DNA of 49,944 bases from Alphaproteobacteria bacterium (GTDB lineage: Bacteria; Pseudomonadota; Alphaproteobacteria; RF32; CAG-239). A program made the position numbers and the translations under genes. Positions 8,499 to 15,721 of the stretch are shown in pieces (position 1 is the stretch's first letter; the number at the start of each line of letters is the position of its first letter). The notes below the pieces were generated by a model. It did no database searches, had not been told where the DNA came from, and saw only the letters and a list, made by a program, of their open reading frames with translations. The DNA lies in assembly GCA_016288295.1 (NCBI GenBank), contig JAEEYV010000024.1, forward strand, positions 1 through 49,944, given 5' to 3'.

Positions 8499-9143
8499 AT
8501 GAAGAAGATTTTGCCACCACCTCAAATTAATATCAACGTGGATAAAGGAATAAAAAAAGAGTTTCAACGCAAAGCCGTACACTTGAGCTCACTTTGGGTT
8601 CCTTCAGCTATATATTTCATACCAAAAGTCTTATTATTGCCGACATTATTTATTATTTTATGTGGTAACATTGCTTTAGAATATGCAAATTTTAAGCGTT
8701 ACCGCTGGGCTCGCCAATCTTTCGGTGCTATTTTTTTTCGCCTCTTACGTGAAAAAGAAACTGCACGGCAAAACTTTCAATTTACCGGTTCGGTATATGT
8801 CTTAACTTCGGCAATTTTGTGTATGTGCCTATTCAGCAAAGAAATTGCGGTTATAGCTATGACGGTTATGCTGATTTCGGATAGTGCCGCAGCACTAATC
8901 GGACGTACTTTTGGCAAACATAAAATCTATAAAAATAAAACCCTTGAAGGCACAATGGCATTTTTTGTTTCGGCGCTGGTTATCAACCTTTTGTTCATTC
9001 CGATTTATCCGTTCCGCTTGGCGAGCATTTTGGCCTGTGCTGTGGCGACGGCTGTTGAGGTTTATGAAGACAAAATCGGCATTGATGACAACCTCTCAAT
9101 ACCGCTTGCCTTTTCGGCTGTATTATCAATCATTCCTTGGTAG
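8499..9143 (+). CDS. Diacylglycerol/polyprenol kinase family membrane protein
   Basis: 214-residue membrane protein related to the SEC59/DGK1/VTE5 and CDP-diglyceride-synthase-like group, which transfers phosphate from CTP to long-chain alcohols or diacylglycerol. Supporting motifs are RKAVHLSSL near residue 24, SDSAAALIGRTFGKHK near 130-145, KTLEGT near 149-154 and DDNLSIPL near the C-terminus. Around six hydrophobic segments are present. It follows the septoil-knot gene by 5 bp. A role in recycling lipid carriers is inferred from family; the substrate cannot be named. It ends 13 bp before a convergent gene. Confidence 0.78.
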   Translation: MKKILPPPQININVDKGIKKEFQRKAVHLSSLWVPSAIYFIPKVLLLPTLFIILCGNIALEYANFKRYRWARQSFGAIFFRLLREKETARQNFQFTGSVYVLTSAILCMCLFSKEIAVIAMTVMLISDSAAALIGRTFGKHKIYKNKTLEGTMAFFVSALVINLLFIPIYPFRLASILACAVATAVEVYEDKIGIDDNLSIPLAFSAVLSIIPW

Positions 9144-9156
9144 ATTTTACCTAACT

Positions 9157-9663
9157 TTACAAACACCGTGGGCAGTCGGTTATGTGTCCCGTGCATTGGC
9201 TAAAATCAGGATTACAACAATCGCCTTTATGCAATGGATATTTTTCTAATTGATACTTTCCACATTTTCTTTTTGCTCTGATGGTAACACAGTCATTTTC
9301 CTCATCATCTTTGCAACATTTTTTCACCGGAGAATACGGATATTCCTTAAATTCTCCCATTCCACAAAAAGCCTTATAGTGATTTATAAAACGACAATTG
9401 TTTTCGGTTTCATCTTTACAGCACTCTTTAGAAACGACAGGAATAGATTTATAATACTCACTCCATTGTCCCACTCCGCAATCCTCAATCTCATAGTTGA
9501 GAATAACACACTCATTTTCATCTGCATTTTTACAACATTTTTTCGTTACCGAAAAACCATCAGGACAAGTTTTACAATCTGAACCTATGCAGGCCAAAGC
9601 ATCAAAAGGCAATACAATCCCCATACACCAGCCAACAATACCCGGCAACAACGTTTTTTTCAT
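9157..9663 (-). CDS. Secreted cysteine-repeat protein
   Basis: 168-residue exported protein with no family that I recognise. A signal peptide spans about 1-24 (PFDALA before Cys25). The mature part contains a repeating unit of about 35-38 residues: a CC pair, seven residues, Cys, then about nine residues to another Cys, usually followed by G and an aromatic-acidic segment. CC pairs are at 43-44, 81-82, 116-117 and 149-150. With about 20 cysteines it is presumably stabilised by disulfides in the periplasm or outside the cell. It could be a small adhesin, inhibitor or toxin-like protein, but nothing shows which. Confidence 0.7.
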   Translation of the reverse strand: MKKTLLPGIVGWCMGIVLPFDALACIGSDCKTCPDGFSVTKKCCKNADENECVILNYEIEDCGVGQWSEYYKSIPVVSKECCKDETENNCRFINHYKAFCGMGEFKEYPYSPVKKCCKDDEENDCVTIRAKRKCGKYQLEKYPLHKGDCCNPDFSQCTGHITDCPRCL

Positions 9664-9689
9664 CTTTAATCCTTTACAATGATTCGAAA

Positions 9690-10001
9690 CTATCTGCCTT
9701 CTTGAATTTTTTGTAAACCTAATTTAGCAATTTCAATTTTTTTACGCGTTTTCTTCTTACTACCTTTATATGGATTATAATCAATGATAGTTATTGATGT
9801 ATCTCCATTCATAATCATTTTTTCATCAGTTACTTCTTGATATAATGCAAGTAACTTTGATTTTATTTCTACATCTTTTTCATTATCAGAAAGATTAGCA
9901 ATTTTTTGTGTTATATTTTTATATTCTCCAATAACTTTATCCTTGCCGGTTATTCTGTTTTTTAAATCTCTAATTTTTAAACGCAATTCTTTAGCTCTCA
10001 T
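9690..10001 (-). CDS. Small hypothetical coiled-coil protein
   Basis: 103-residue highly charged protein rich in Lys, Glu and Ile. The first 35 residues look like a basic helix, and the rest contains a short beta-like segment (SITIIDYNPYKG) before a basic C-terminus. No signal peptide, membrane segment or known motif was seen. It lies 26 bp upstream of the cysteine-repeat gene on the same strand and may be co-transcribed with it. Base composition is very AT-rich. Function unknown. Confidence 0.5.
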   Translation of the reverse strand: MRAKELRLKIRDLKNRITGKDKVIGEYKNITQKIANLSDNEKDVEIKSKLLALYQEVTDEKMIMNGDTSITIIDYNPYKGSKKKTRKKIEIAKLGLQKIQEGR

Positions 10002-10169
10002 ATTAAAGGTTCCTATACAATTATTTCTTACTAAAACTCATACAGTATTTTTAGCATAAACAATACCCCAAACAAAATCTAATTGAGATAACTTAAAATT
10101 TAATTAAATTTCGTACATTGCAATAAATAATAAAAACAACAAATGCCTAATCACTCTGCAATTCGCAAA
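10002..10169. other. AT-rich intergenic stretch, no gene seen
   Basis: No open frame, RNA-like structure or repeat was recognised here. It separates a small hypothetical gene from the NUDIX remnant and may hold the promoter of the minus-strand gene at 10001. Confidence 0.5.
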
Positions 10170-10361
10170 CTAATTCACATCACCTAGCACAACAGTTTCT
10201 TTAATGTTTTTAAGATTTCGTAGATAAGGAATGATCGCTTTAGGATAAAAATCAGACTCTTCCAACTTATTCAGTTCTATCCATTTTATCTTCTGTTCTC
10301 CGCTGTCTGGCTCACTTCCATTTTTAAGAGTTGAAAAGACTAACATTGATTCACGAAAAAA
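10170..10361 (-). pseudogene. NUDIX hydrolase C-terminal remnant
   Basis: The minus strand encodes about 62 residues in the same frame as the WYL gene, directly after its TAG stop. The conceptual peptide contains SMLVFSTLKNG, KIKWIELNKLEESDFYPKAI and ends in VVLGDVN, which resembles the C-terminal half of small NUDIX hydrolases. The NUDIX box itself (GX5EX7REUXEEXGU) is missing, so the fragment cannot be active. The first in-frame ATG is at 10346, leaving a 58-codon frame. It looks like a decayed gene truncated by rearrangement next to the accessory island. Confidence 0.55.
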
Positions 10362-11312
10362 CTATGCACTCTGCATAACTCTTTTCTTAAAATCCTTGGG
10401 CTTAATCACTTTTACATGCTTGCCCCAGGTATAAAGGTGCCAACCCATCTCCAACACACCTCCTGCGCAAAACTTAACTGTCAGCGTACCGTCATCGTTC
10501 AAGTGCATTTCTTGCGTTGGGTGGAACACATATTTTGCGGCATCTGCGGCAACTTCCTTATCAAACAGCCACTCCACCTCAAAAGGCTCCTCCTGATACA
10601 CGCCGAACGATTGCTTGCTGAATTCCTCGAGAGAAAAATCAGGATCTCTCACAAAATATTCATCCGTTACATTGATTTTCTGAATATTGTTCAAATCAAA
10701 ATAACACATAGCTTTGCGCTGAGTGTGCCAAGCAATCAGATAATGTTTGTTGCCATACAGAAAACCATAAGGGTGAACGGTTCGCCAACCGTCTTTTGAC
10801 TTGGATTGGTATTTTATCTTAATAACTTTGCAGGCAATAACTGCATTACGTAGTGTCTGCATAAATTCTTTATTAACGACAATTCTCGGTCCCGGCCGCA
10901 AGGCATAGCCTTCGGCCTGTAACAATGCCTCGGCATCGGGTTCTATCCTCATGCGCGATTCGTTGCTCATAGAAGCCTTAATTTTATGCAAGATCATCTC
11001 AAGCGAATCAACATCTTGAGGATTTTTCTTTTTCATTAGTTTTACGGCATTTTGCAAGGCATTAACTTCGTTTAGTGAAAAGCCGACATAATTATTGAGC
11101 GCCCCTTGGGGAATAAACCAACGTTTGGTGTTATGTGCACCGCAAATTTCCCGCATTTGTGGAAATTGCTCTTTTATCATGTCTTTCATACGGATAGCCG
11201 TGCGCTTGGAAACGCCGAACTTTTGCATAATATCAGCAATTGATACGCCGGCATCGGCATTTTGCATCCACAATGACAACTCTAAGAGTTTTTGTGTCTT
11301 TTCATAAAACAT
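10362..11312 (-). CDS. WYL-domain transcriptional regulator
   Basis: 316-residue regulator with an N-terminal helix-turn-helix (about residues 22-45, ADIMQKFGVSKRTAIRMKDM) and a WYL ligand-binding domain (about 155-230, with KIKYQSKSKDGWRTVHPYGFLYGNKHYLIAW). WYL proteins often sense nucleic acids or nucleotides and control phage-defence or DNA-damage genes. A strong GGAGGGG box precedes the ATG, and a TATAAT box lies at 11333-11338 on its strand. It is divergent from the structured RNA at 11439. A palindrome at 11370-11384, repeated before the next operon, is the likely operator of this protein. It ends in a NUDIX remnant. Confidence 0.88.
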   Translation of the reverse strand: MFYEKTQKLLELSLWMQNADAGVSIADIMQKFGVSKRTAIRMKDMIKEQFPQMREICGAHNTKRWFIPQGALNNYVGFSLNEVNALQNAVKLMKKKNPQDVDSLEMILHKIKASMSNESRMRIEPDAEALLQAEGYALRPGPRIVVNKEFMQTLRNAVIACKVIKIKYQSKSKDGWRTVHPYGFLYGNKHYLIAWHTQRKAMCYFDLNNIQKINVTDEYFVRDPDFSLEEFSKQSFGVYQEEPFEVEWLFDKEVAADAAKYVFHPTQEMHLNDDGTLTVKFCAGGVLEMGWHLYTWGKHVKVIKPKDFKKRVMQSA

Positions 11313-11332
11313 TTTCCCCTCCGTTTTTTGCC

Positions 11333-11338
11333 ATTATA
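11333..11338 (-). promoter_or_regulatory. Probable -10 box of the WYL gene
   Basis: A perfect TATAAT on the minus strand, 21-26 bases upstream of the WYL start codon. No good -35 box is visible. The palindrome centred at 11377 would lie near -51 of this promoter, so autoregulation is possible. Confidence 0.5.
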
Positions 11339-11369
11339 AACCAACGATATTTAAAAAAAGTAAAGATGA

Positions 11370-11384
11370 TGTCAGATTATGGCA
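11370..11384 (+). promoter_or_regulatory. Palindromic operator, copy 1
   Basis: TGTCAGATTATGGCA is an imperfect 15-bp palindrome that matches copy 2 at 12061 in 13 of 15 bases; identity also continues into the flanks (GATG before, ACTA after). It lies 19 bp upstream of the -35 box of the RNA promoter, centred near -62 from the predicted start. Proposed binding site for the adjacent WYL regulator. Confidence 0.65.
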
Positions 11385-11403
11385 ATACTAGAGTTTGGGC
11401 ATA

Positions 11404-11432
11404 TTGACACTAATTTCCTGCTGTAGTAAGCT
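11404..11432 (+). promoter_or_regulatory. Promoter of the structured RNA
   Basis: TTGACA at 11404-11409, a 17-bp spacer and TAAGCT at 11427-11432. The -35 is consensus and the -10 is moderate, which suits an activator-dependent promoter. Predicted start is near 11439, at the edge of the GC-rich structured segment. Confidence 0.65.
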
Positions 11433-11438
11433 GTTGTT

Positions 11439-11988
11439 AACTTGAAGCTCAGGGGAGAGAGCATTCCTCGTTTGACCCTGACCAAGGGCGGTTTCAGATG
11501 CTTGGGATGTCTGCCCCAGTGTAATAGGGGAGAATTGGACTCCACCAGCACTGCGGTGGCGACATATCCGTTGCCGAGTTGTAGTTTTAACCTGGTCACC
11601 AACAGGTATGTTGTTGGAGATTTAGAGATTATCACAGGGACTGGTATAGTTCTGGACGTCCTCGCCAATGTGCGATGCTAAAGTGTCAGAATTTACGCCA
11701 GTCGCTGGATACCGCTGTTGCGTGAGATTGACTTGTCAACCTCGGAATCTCCTTAGGAGTTCGCAGCGGTATGTCCCTCCACCCCAAGCAATCGGAGCGA
11801 GGAAGGTCTGAGGGGTGCCATATGTCGGCAATTCATAGTATTCAAGGCTCCCAGCAGGTGGACATATCGCCTGGTCTGGAGTTCCGTTAAGAGGAGCGAG
11901 CAGCGGAAAGCTCAACCGCGGAGCCGGTGCTTATAGCATCGCGTGTTCTCGATGATGGAGCTGGGCGACCATCCGCTCCTCTTTTATT
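11439..11988 (+). ncRNA. Large structured non-coding RNA (about 550 nt), family not recognised
   Basis: GC-rich segment in an AT-rich setting, with a promoter at its left edge and a hairpin plus T-rich tail at its right. Pairings visible by eye: CCCC 11514-11517 with GGGG 11527-11530; CCACC 11542-11546 with GGTGG 11555-11559; CCAG/CTGG at 11698-11708; ATACCGCTG 11709-11717 with CAGCGGTAT 11764-11772; CACCCC 11780-11785 with GGGGTG 11812-11817; ATATGTC 11820-11826 with GACATAT 11861-11867; and GAGGAGCG 11891-11898 with CGCTCCTC 11974-11981 closing the 3' domain. Inside that domain GCGG/CCGC at 11903/11916 holds a loop whose AGCTC can pair with GAGCT at 11958, a likely pseudoknot. GCTTGGG 11500-11506 can pair over long range with CCCAAGC 11783-11789. 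It lacks tmRNA, RNase P, SRP and tRNA signatures. Size and complexity recall ornate RNAs such as ROOL or GOLLD, but no relation is claimed. Confidence 0.75.
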
Positions 11989-11990
11989 TA
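11974..11990 (+). terminator. 3' end / terminator of the structured RNA
   Basis: The right arm CGCTCCTC (11974-11981), which pairs with GAGGAGCG at 11891, is followed by TTTTATTTA. This acts as a long-stem intrinsic terminator and sets the probable 3' end near 11988. Confidence 0.55.
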
Positions 11991-12060
11991 TGTCTTTACC
12001 TTTTACCTCAGTTTTTACAAATATATTTCCGTGTCGATTGATGCACCAAATATAAAGCGA

Positions 12061-12075
12061 TGTCAGAATCTGGCA
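12061..12075 (+). promoter_or_regulatory. Palindromic operator, copy 2
   Basis: TGTCAGAATCTGGCA is a near-perfect palindrome (TG-x-CAGA-A-TCTG-x-CA). It is 691 bp from copy 1 and has the same distance (18 bp) to the following -35 box, centring near -61. Proposed site of the WYL regulator for the operon starting at 12148. Confidence 0.65.
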
Positions 12076-12093
12076 AAACTAAATTTTCAGCCC

Positions 12094-12122
12094 TTGCACA
12101 ATAAAAATACAATCTATAAGAT
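12094..12122 (+). promoter_or_regulatory. Promoter of the 12148 operon
   Basis: TTGCAC at 12094-12099, a 17-bp spacer and TAAGAT at 12117-12122. The layout copies the RNA promoter upstream. The predicted start is near 12129, giving a short leader before the ATG at 12148. Confidence 0.65.
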
Positions 12123-12147
12123 ATAAAAAAACAAAGAGAGGTGTGCA

Positions 12148-12486
12148 ATGTCAAACGATTTGCGAGAAATAAACTGGCGAGCATTTATGCGTTGGGTAGG
12201 CTGGAAAATTATTCAAATTTTTTGTGTATTCCTTTGTTATTGGGTTTGTTACACCTTGTCAGGTGAACTCGGACTGGCAGGGGTGCAACGAGCCGTCTTT
12301 ACGACCTTTATAGGTTCCTGCGGTCTATGTTTTTTACAGTTGGCCGGAGTTTTGCCCAAAGACCTTTTAGAAAACAGAATACTTGATAAAATAATGCCAA
12401 AGTTTATGGATTTTATCATCTTCACCGGACTAATATTTTTTGCAATTTTGATACCGGTTATAAAATATTTGGAGACCCACCAATAA
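12148..12486 (+). CDS. Small membrane protein of the WYL-linked operon
   Basis: 112-residue protein with three hydrophobic segments (about 18-38, 48-68 and 88-106) and no signal peptide or known motif. GAGAGG lies about 6 bases before the ATG. It is the first gene of a likely operon with the DnaB-like ATPase and the DUF262 nuclease, under a promoter with the palindrome found near the WYL gene. In defence-like clusters such small membrane proteins can be effectors that act on the inner membrane, but that role here is only a hypothesis. Confidence 0.65.
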   Translation: MSNDLREINWRAFMRWVGWKIIQIFCVFLCYWVCYTLSGELGLAGVQRAVFTTFIGSCGLCFLQLAGVLPKDLLENRILDKIMPKFMDFIIFTGLIFFAILIPVIKYLETHQ

Positions 12487-12534
12487 ATGAAAGAGGCTTT
12501 GCTAGTACGTGCGAGTAATTTGAAAGGGAGTAAA

Positions 12535-13536
12535 ATGGCTATAAAGTATAACGATGAGCAAAAGCAACAGAACAATAAAAGTTTTCATAACAACCATATT
12601 GCCCATATACTTCAAAATTATGATATAGATTTGGCATTCAAATACCAAAATCCTGATAAACTGCGTGGTATATCGACTGGTTTAACTGCTCTTGATGCCA
12701 AACTTGATGGTTTGTGTTCCGGCGATGTTGTGCTCATTGGTGGGCGTCCGGCAATGGGTAAAACTTCTCTTGCTATCAATATGGCTCGTAACATAGCAAC
12801 AGATTTTTCTGCTCAATATCAACAAAATCCCGATGATAATAAATGTGTGGTATATATAGGGCTCGAATATTCTTCCAAAAAGTTTGCAGAGCGTCTAGTC
12901 GGTATGGAAGCCTCAATACCTGCATATCAAATGCGAGGTTCTTACATACGCGAAAATTATGATCGCATTGTTACAACCGAATATACTTTGGAAAAATTGC
13001 CACTTTACTACTATGACAACATTTATAACATTGATGATATCGCAGACGAACTGCAAAATATCCGGCGGGAACATCAGATTGGAGCGTTATTTATTGATTA
13101 CTTACAACTAATTACCCCAAGTCTTGATGGACCTTGTGATGACGTTATGTGTCAGATTAAAGAACTGGCAGTTAGATTCGAAATTCCGATTATCGTTCTT
13201 GCCCAGCTGAACCGCAATCTTGAAAGTAGGGCAGATAAGCGCCCTATAATATTTGATATTCGAGGTTTTGAAAATCGCCCCCCCGTATCTGCTAATAAGA
13301 TACTGCTCATATATCGTGACAGTTATTACTTGATTAATAACGAACCTCGTCCACGACGCAATGAAAGCTCGGAGAAATTTGAAAAACGCTACGCAAGCTG
13401 GGAAAAACAGTACAAAGAAGCAAAAAACTTATGTGAGATTATAGTTGCCCAAAACAGTGACGGATATTCCGGAATAGTGAGAGTTTATTTTGACCCCAGC
13501 ACCGGAGTGTTTGAAAACTTGCACCATGAATACTAG
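12535..13536 (+). CDS. Stand-alone DnaB-like helicase C-terminal domain ATPase
   Basis: 333-residue RecA-fold ATPase matching the C-terminal domain of replicative helicase DnaB. Visible motifs are the opening GISTGLTALDAKLDGL, Walker A GGRPAMGKTS (about 69-78), the H1a glutamate in IGLEYS, Walker B ALFIDYLQL (about 184-192) and H3 IIVLAQLNRNLESR with DKRP. The N-terminal primase-binding domain is absent, and the usual acidic E-D-D stretch after DxRG is altered (FENRPPVSANKILL). This is therefore not the housekeeping dnaB. Start: GGGAG sits 4 bases before the ATG at 12535, better than the ATG at 12487. It lies between a small membrane protein and a DUF262 nuclease. Confidence 0.8.
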   Translation: MAIKYNDEQKQQNNKSFHNNHIAHILQNYDIDLAFKYQNPDKLRGISTGLTALDAKLDGLCSGDVVLIGGRPAMGKTSLAINMARNIATDFSAQYQQNPDDNKCVVYIGLEYSSKKFAERLVGMEASIPAYQMRGSYIRENYDRIVTTEYTLEKLPLYYYDNIYNIDDIADELQNIRREHQIGALFIDYLQLITPSLDGPCDDVMCQIKELAVRFEIPIIVLAQLNRNLESRADKRPIIFDIRGFENRPPVSANKILLIYRDSYYLINNEPRPRRNESSEKFEKRYASWEKQYKEAKNLCEIIVAQNSDGYSGIVRVYFDPSTGVFENLHHEY

Positions 13537-13606
13537 GTAGATTGTAACGATATTTTAATAATGGGTGCAGTAAAAAACAAATAAACACATTTAAAGTGAG
13601 GTATTT

Positions 13607-15664
13607 ATGAGAGCGATAGACGGAAATGTATTAAAAATTTTTAATGGCGAGAAACAATTTATTGTTCCTTTATATCAGCGTACGTACAGTTGGAAAGAAG
13701 AGCAGTGCCGAAGGTTGTGGAATGACATCGTTTTCTTAGAAAAAAACAGTAAAAACGGTCATTTCATCGGGTCTATTGTAAGCGTAATAGAGAGTGCACC
13801 AATTTCAGGAACATCAAAAAGTTTGGTTATTGATGGTCAACAACGCTTGACTACGCTGACAATATTGTTAATTGCCCTGCGTGATTACTTATCATCAAAA
13901 GGAATCAATACAGCTATAACGCGTAAATTTCTAAAAAACGACACTGACAAAGAAAGTGATCTATATAAACTTATTCTTACATACAGTGACAAAGATGTCC
14001 TGATAAAATTGATTGAAAATTCACCTACAGAAGATGTCAAAAATTCTCGTATCCTTGATGCATATCACTACTTCTTGACGCAAATAAGTTCATCTGGATT
14101 ATCACAAGATGAAATAGAACAGGCAATTGCAAAACTGCAAATTGTTGATGTAACATTAGACCCTTCTGTAGATGATCCTCAATCTATTTTTGAGAGCCTT
14201 AATTCTACCGGAATGGACTTATCCCAATCGGATTTAATTCGAAATTACATATTGATGGGATTAAGCAATCTTGAACAAACTGAATTGTATAAAAACGTGT
14301 GGTTGCCAACGGAAAGGCTGTTTAATTATAATAAGCAATCTGAATTAATGGACGGCTTTTTCAGAGATTACATTACAATGAAAATTTCTAGAATTCCGAA
14401 GGAGGAAAATGTTTATGATGAATTCAAAAAATACCACCAAGGTTTGAATACATCAAACCAAGAGCTTTGCACCGATATTTATAGCTATGCAAAATGCTAT
14501 ACAAACATTTTATTTTCAAAGTCGAATGATACAGAACTTAATGAAATTTTTTCTGACATCAGATTATTGCGTATGGAAGTAGCATATCCATTTTTAATGT
14601 ATATATACAATGACTACGAAAACAATAAGATAACTCGGGAAGAATTTATACAAATACTACGGCTGACGGAAAGTTACGTATTTAGAAGAGCTATTTGTGA
14701 AATTCCAACAAACTCGCTGAACAAAACATTTGCTGTCATGAAGAATAAAATCCGCCAAAATGACTACGTGAATTCAATATGTGCTAACTACACTTTACTT
14801 GATTCTTATAAAGAATTTCCTAAAGATGAGGAGTTTGCACAACGCTTTGTTGAAAAAGATATATACCATATGCGCATTCGCCAGTATATACTTGGTAAGC
14901 TTGAGAAGTATGACAACAAGGAAAAACTTGATCTCGGCTCATTTACAATTGAACACGTAATGCCTGAAAACGAAAATTTAAGGAATGGGTGGAAGGAAGC
15001 ACTGGGTGATGATTGGCAGACAATTCATACTCAATACTTACATACAATAGGTAATCTAACACTTACTGCCTACAACTCAGAAATGAGCGATAGACCATTT
15101 TCTGAAAAATTAAAAATGAAAGGTGGATTTACGGATACGGGGCTTAGATTAAATTTGTATATTCGCAATCAAACAGAGTGGAATAAAGACAAAATCATAG
15201 AAAGAGCCAAAATTTTATCTAATTATGCCCTTAAAATTTGGCAGTTTCCTACTGTAAGTAATGAAGTTATTCAAAAATATACAGAGGAGCCATCAAAAAA
15301 ACGAACACATTACACATTTGAGCATTATTCTGATAGCTTTTCAGATGAAACTTTGCGGATTTACGAGGAACTTGATAAAAAGATTATGAATCTCGATGCA
15401 TGTATTAAAAAGGAATTTAAGAAATTGTACATAGCGTATAAAGCAGAAACAAATTTTGTTGATGTTATTCCTCAAAAGTCTGCACTATTCTTAAATATAT
15501 CTTTAGATTATGATAAAATAAATGACCCAAAGGGACTATGTGAGAACATCGCAGACAAAGGTCGATGGGGAACTGGTACGACAGGTATTCATTTGACACC
15601 ACAGACGGAAATTGATGATGTTGTTGAAATCATCTCTCAAGCACTAGATTTTCAACTAAATTAA
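13607..15664 (+). CDS. DUF262-DUF1524-DUF5655 (GmrSD-like) restriction protein
   Basis: 685-residue multidomain protein. The N-terminal DUF262 domain has the VPLYQRTYSW segment (20-29) and the DGQQR motif (76-80), which in GmrS-like proteins forms a nucleotide-binding, ParB-like site. The middle DUF1524 domain carries an HNH-type nuclease signature (IEHVMPE near 447, TIGNLTLTAYNSEMS near 480). The C-terminal 110 residues (from about 565) resemble DUF5655. Related GmrSD proteins are type IV restriction enzymes that cut modified phage DNA. It lies 70 bp after the DnaB-like gene with no terminator between them, and a strong terminator follows. The target modification is unknown. Confidence 0.87.
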   Translation: MRAIDGNVLKIFNGEKQFIVPLYQRTYSWKEEQCRRLWNDIVFLEKNSKNGHFIGSIVSVIESAPISGTSKSLVIDGQQRLTTLTILLIALRDYLSSKGINTAITRKFLKNDTDKESDLYKLILTYSDKDVLIKLIENSPTEDVKNSRILDAYHYFLTQISSSGLSQDEIEQAIAKLQIVDVTLDPSVDDPQSIFESLNSTGMDLSQSDLIRNYILMGLSNLEQTELYKNVWLPTERLFNYNKQSELMDGFFRDYITMKISRIPKEENVYDEFKKYHQGLNTSNQELCTDIYSYAKCYTNILFSKSNDTELNEIFSDIRLLRMEVAYPFLMYIYNDYENNKITREEFIQILRLTESYVFRRAICEIPTNSLNKTFAVMKNKIRQNDYVNSICANYTLLDSYKEFPKDEEFAQRFVEKDIYHMRIRQYILGKLEKYDNKEKLDLGSFTIEHVMPENENLRNGWKEALGDDWQTIHTQYLHTIGNLTLTAYNSEMSDRPFSEKLKMKGGFTDTGLRLNLYIRNQTEWNKDKIIERAKILSNYALKIWQFPTVSNEVIQKYTEEPSKKRTHYTFEHYSDSFSDETLRIYEELDKKIMNLDACIKKEFKKLYIAYKAETNFVDVIPQKSALFLNISLDYDKINDPKGLCENIADKGRWGTGTTGIHLTPQTEIDDVVEIISQALDFQLN

Positions 15665-15689
15665 ACATGATAATCTCGTATTAAACACA

Positions 15690-15717
15690 AAAAAAGTCCC
15701 GATAAACGGGACTTTTT
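15690..15717. terminator. Bidirectional intrinsic terminator
   Basis: AAAAAGTCCCG (15691-15701) pairs with CGGGACTTTTT (15707-15717) around a 5-base loop. T-runs occur on both strands, so it ends both the DUF262 operon (plus) and the tRNA-Pro transcript (minus). Confidence 0.88.
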
Positions 15718-15721
15718 TGTT

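Noticed and set aside
11372-11681. Overlapping open frames on both strands in the GC-rich segment
   Set aside because: Both lie inside the structured RNA, have no ribosome binding site and encode improbable proteins rich in Pro, Ser and Leu; the stems explain the sequence better.
11684-11700. Third copy of the palindrome (TGTCAGAATTT...GCCA)
   Set aside because: Only the left half matches; it lies inside the RNA with no promoter behind it.
11439-11988. tmRNA, RNase P RNA, SRP RNA or group I/II intron
   Set aside because: No tag frame, CCA-ending tRNA-like domain, GAGGAAAGTCC core, SRP tetraloop domain or intron domain V was found; GAGGAAGGTC at 11798 is only a chance likeness to the RNase P core.
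12487-12534. Upstream ATG start for the DnaB-like ATPase
   Set aside because: It adds 16 residues unlike the family, and the ATG at 12535 has a GGGAG box directly before it.
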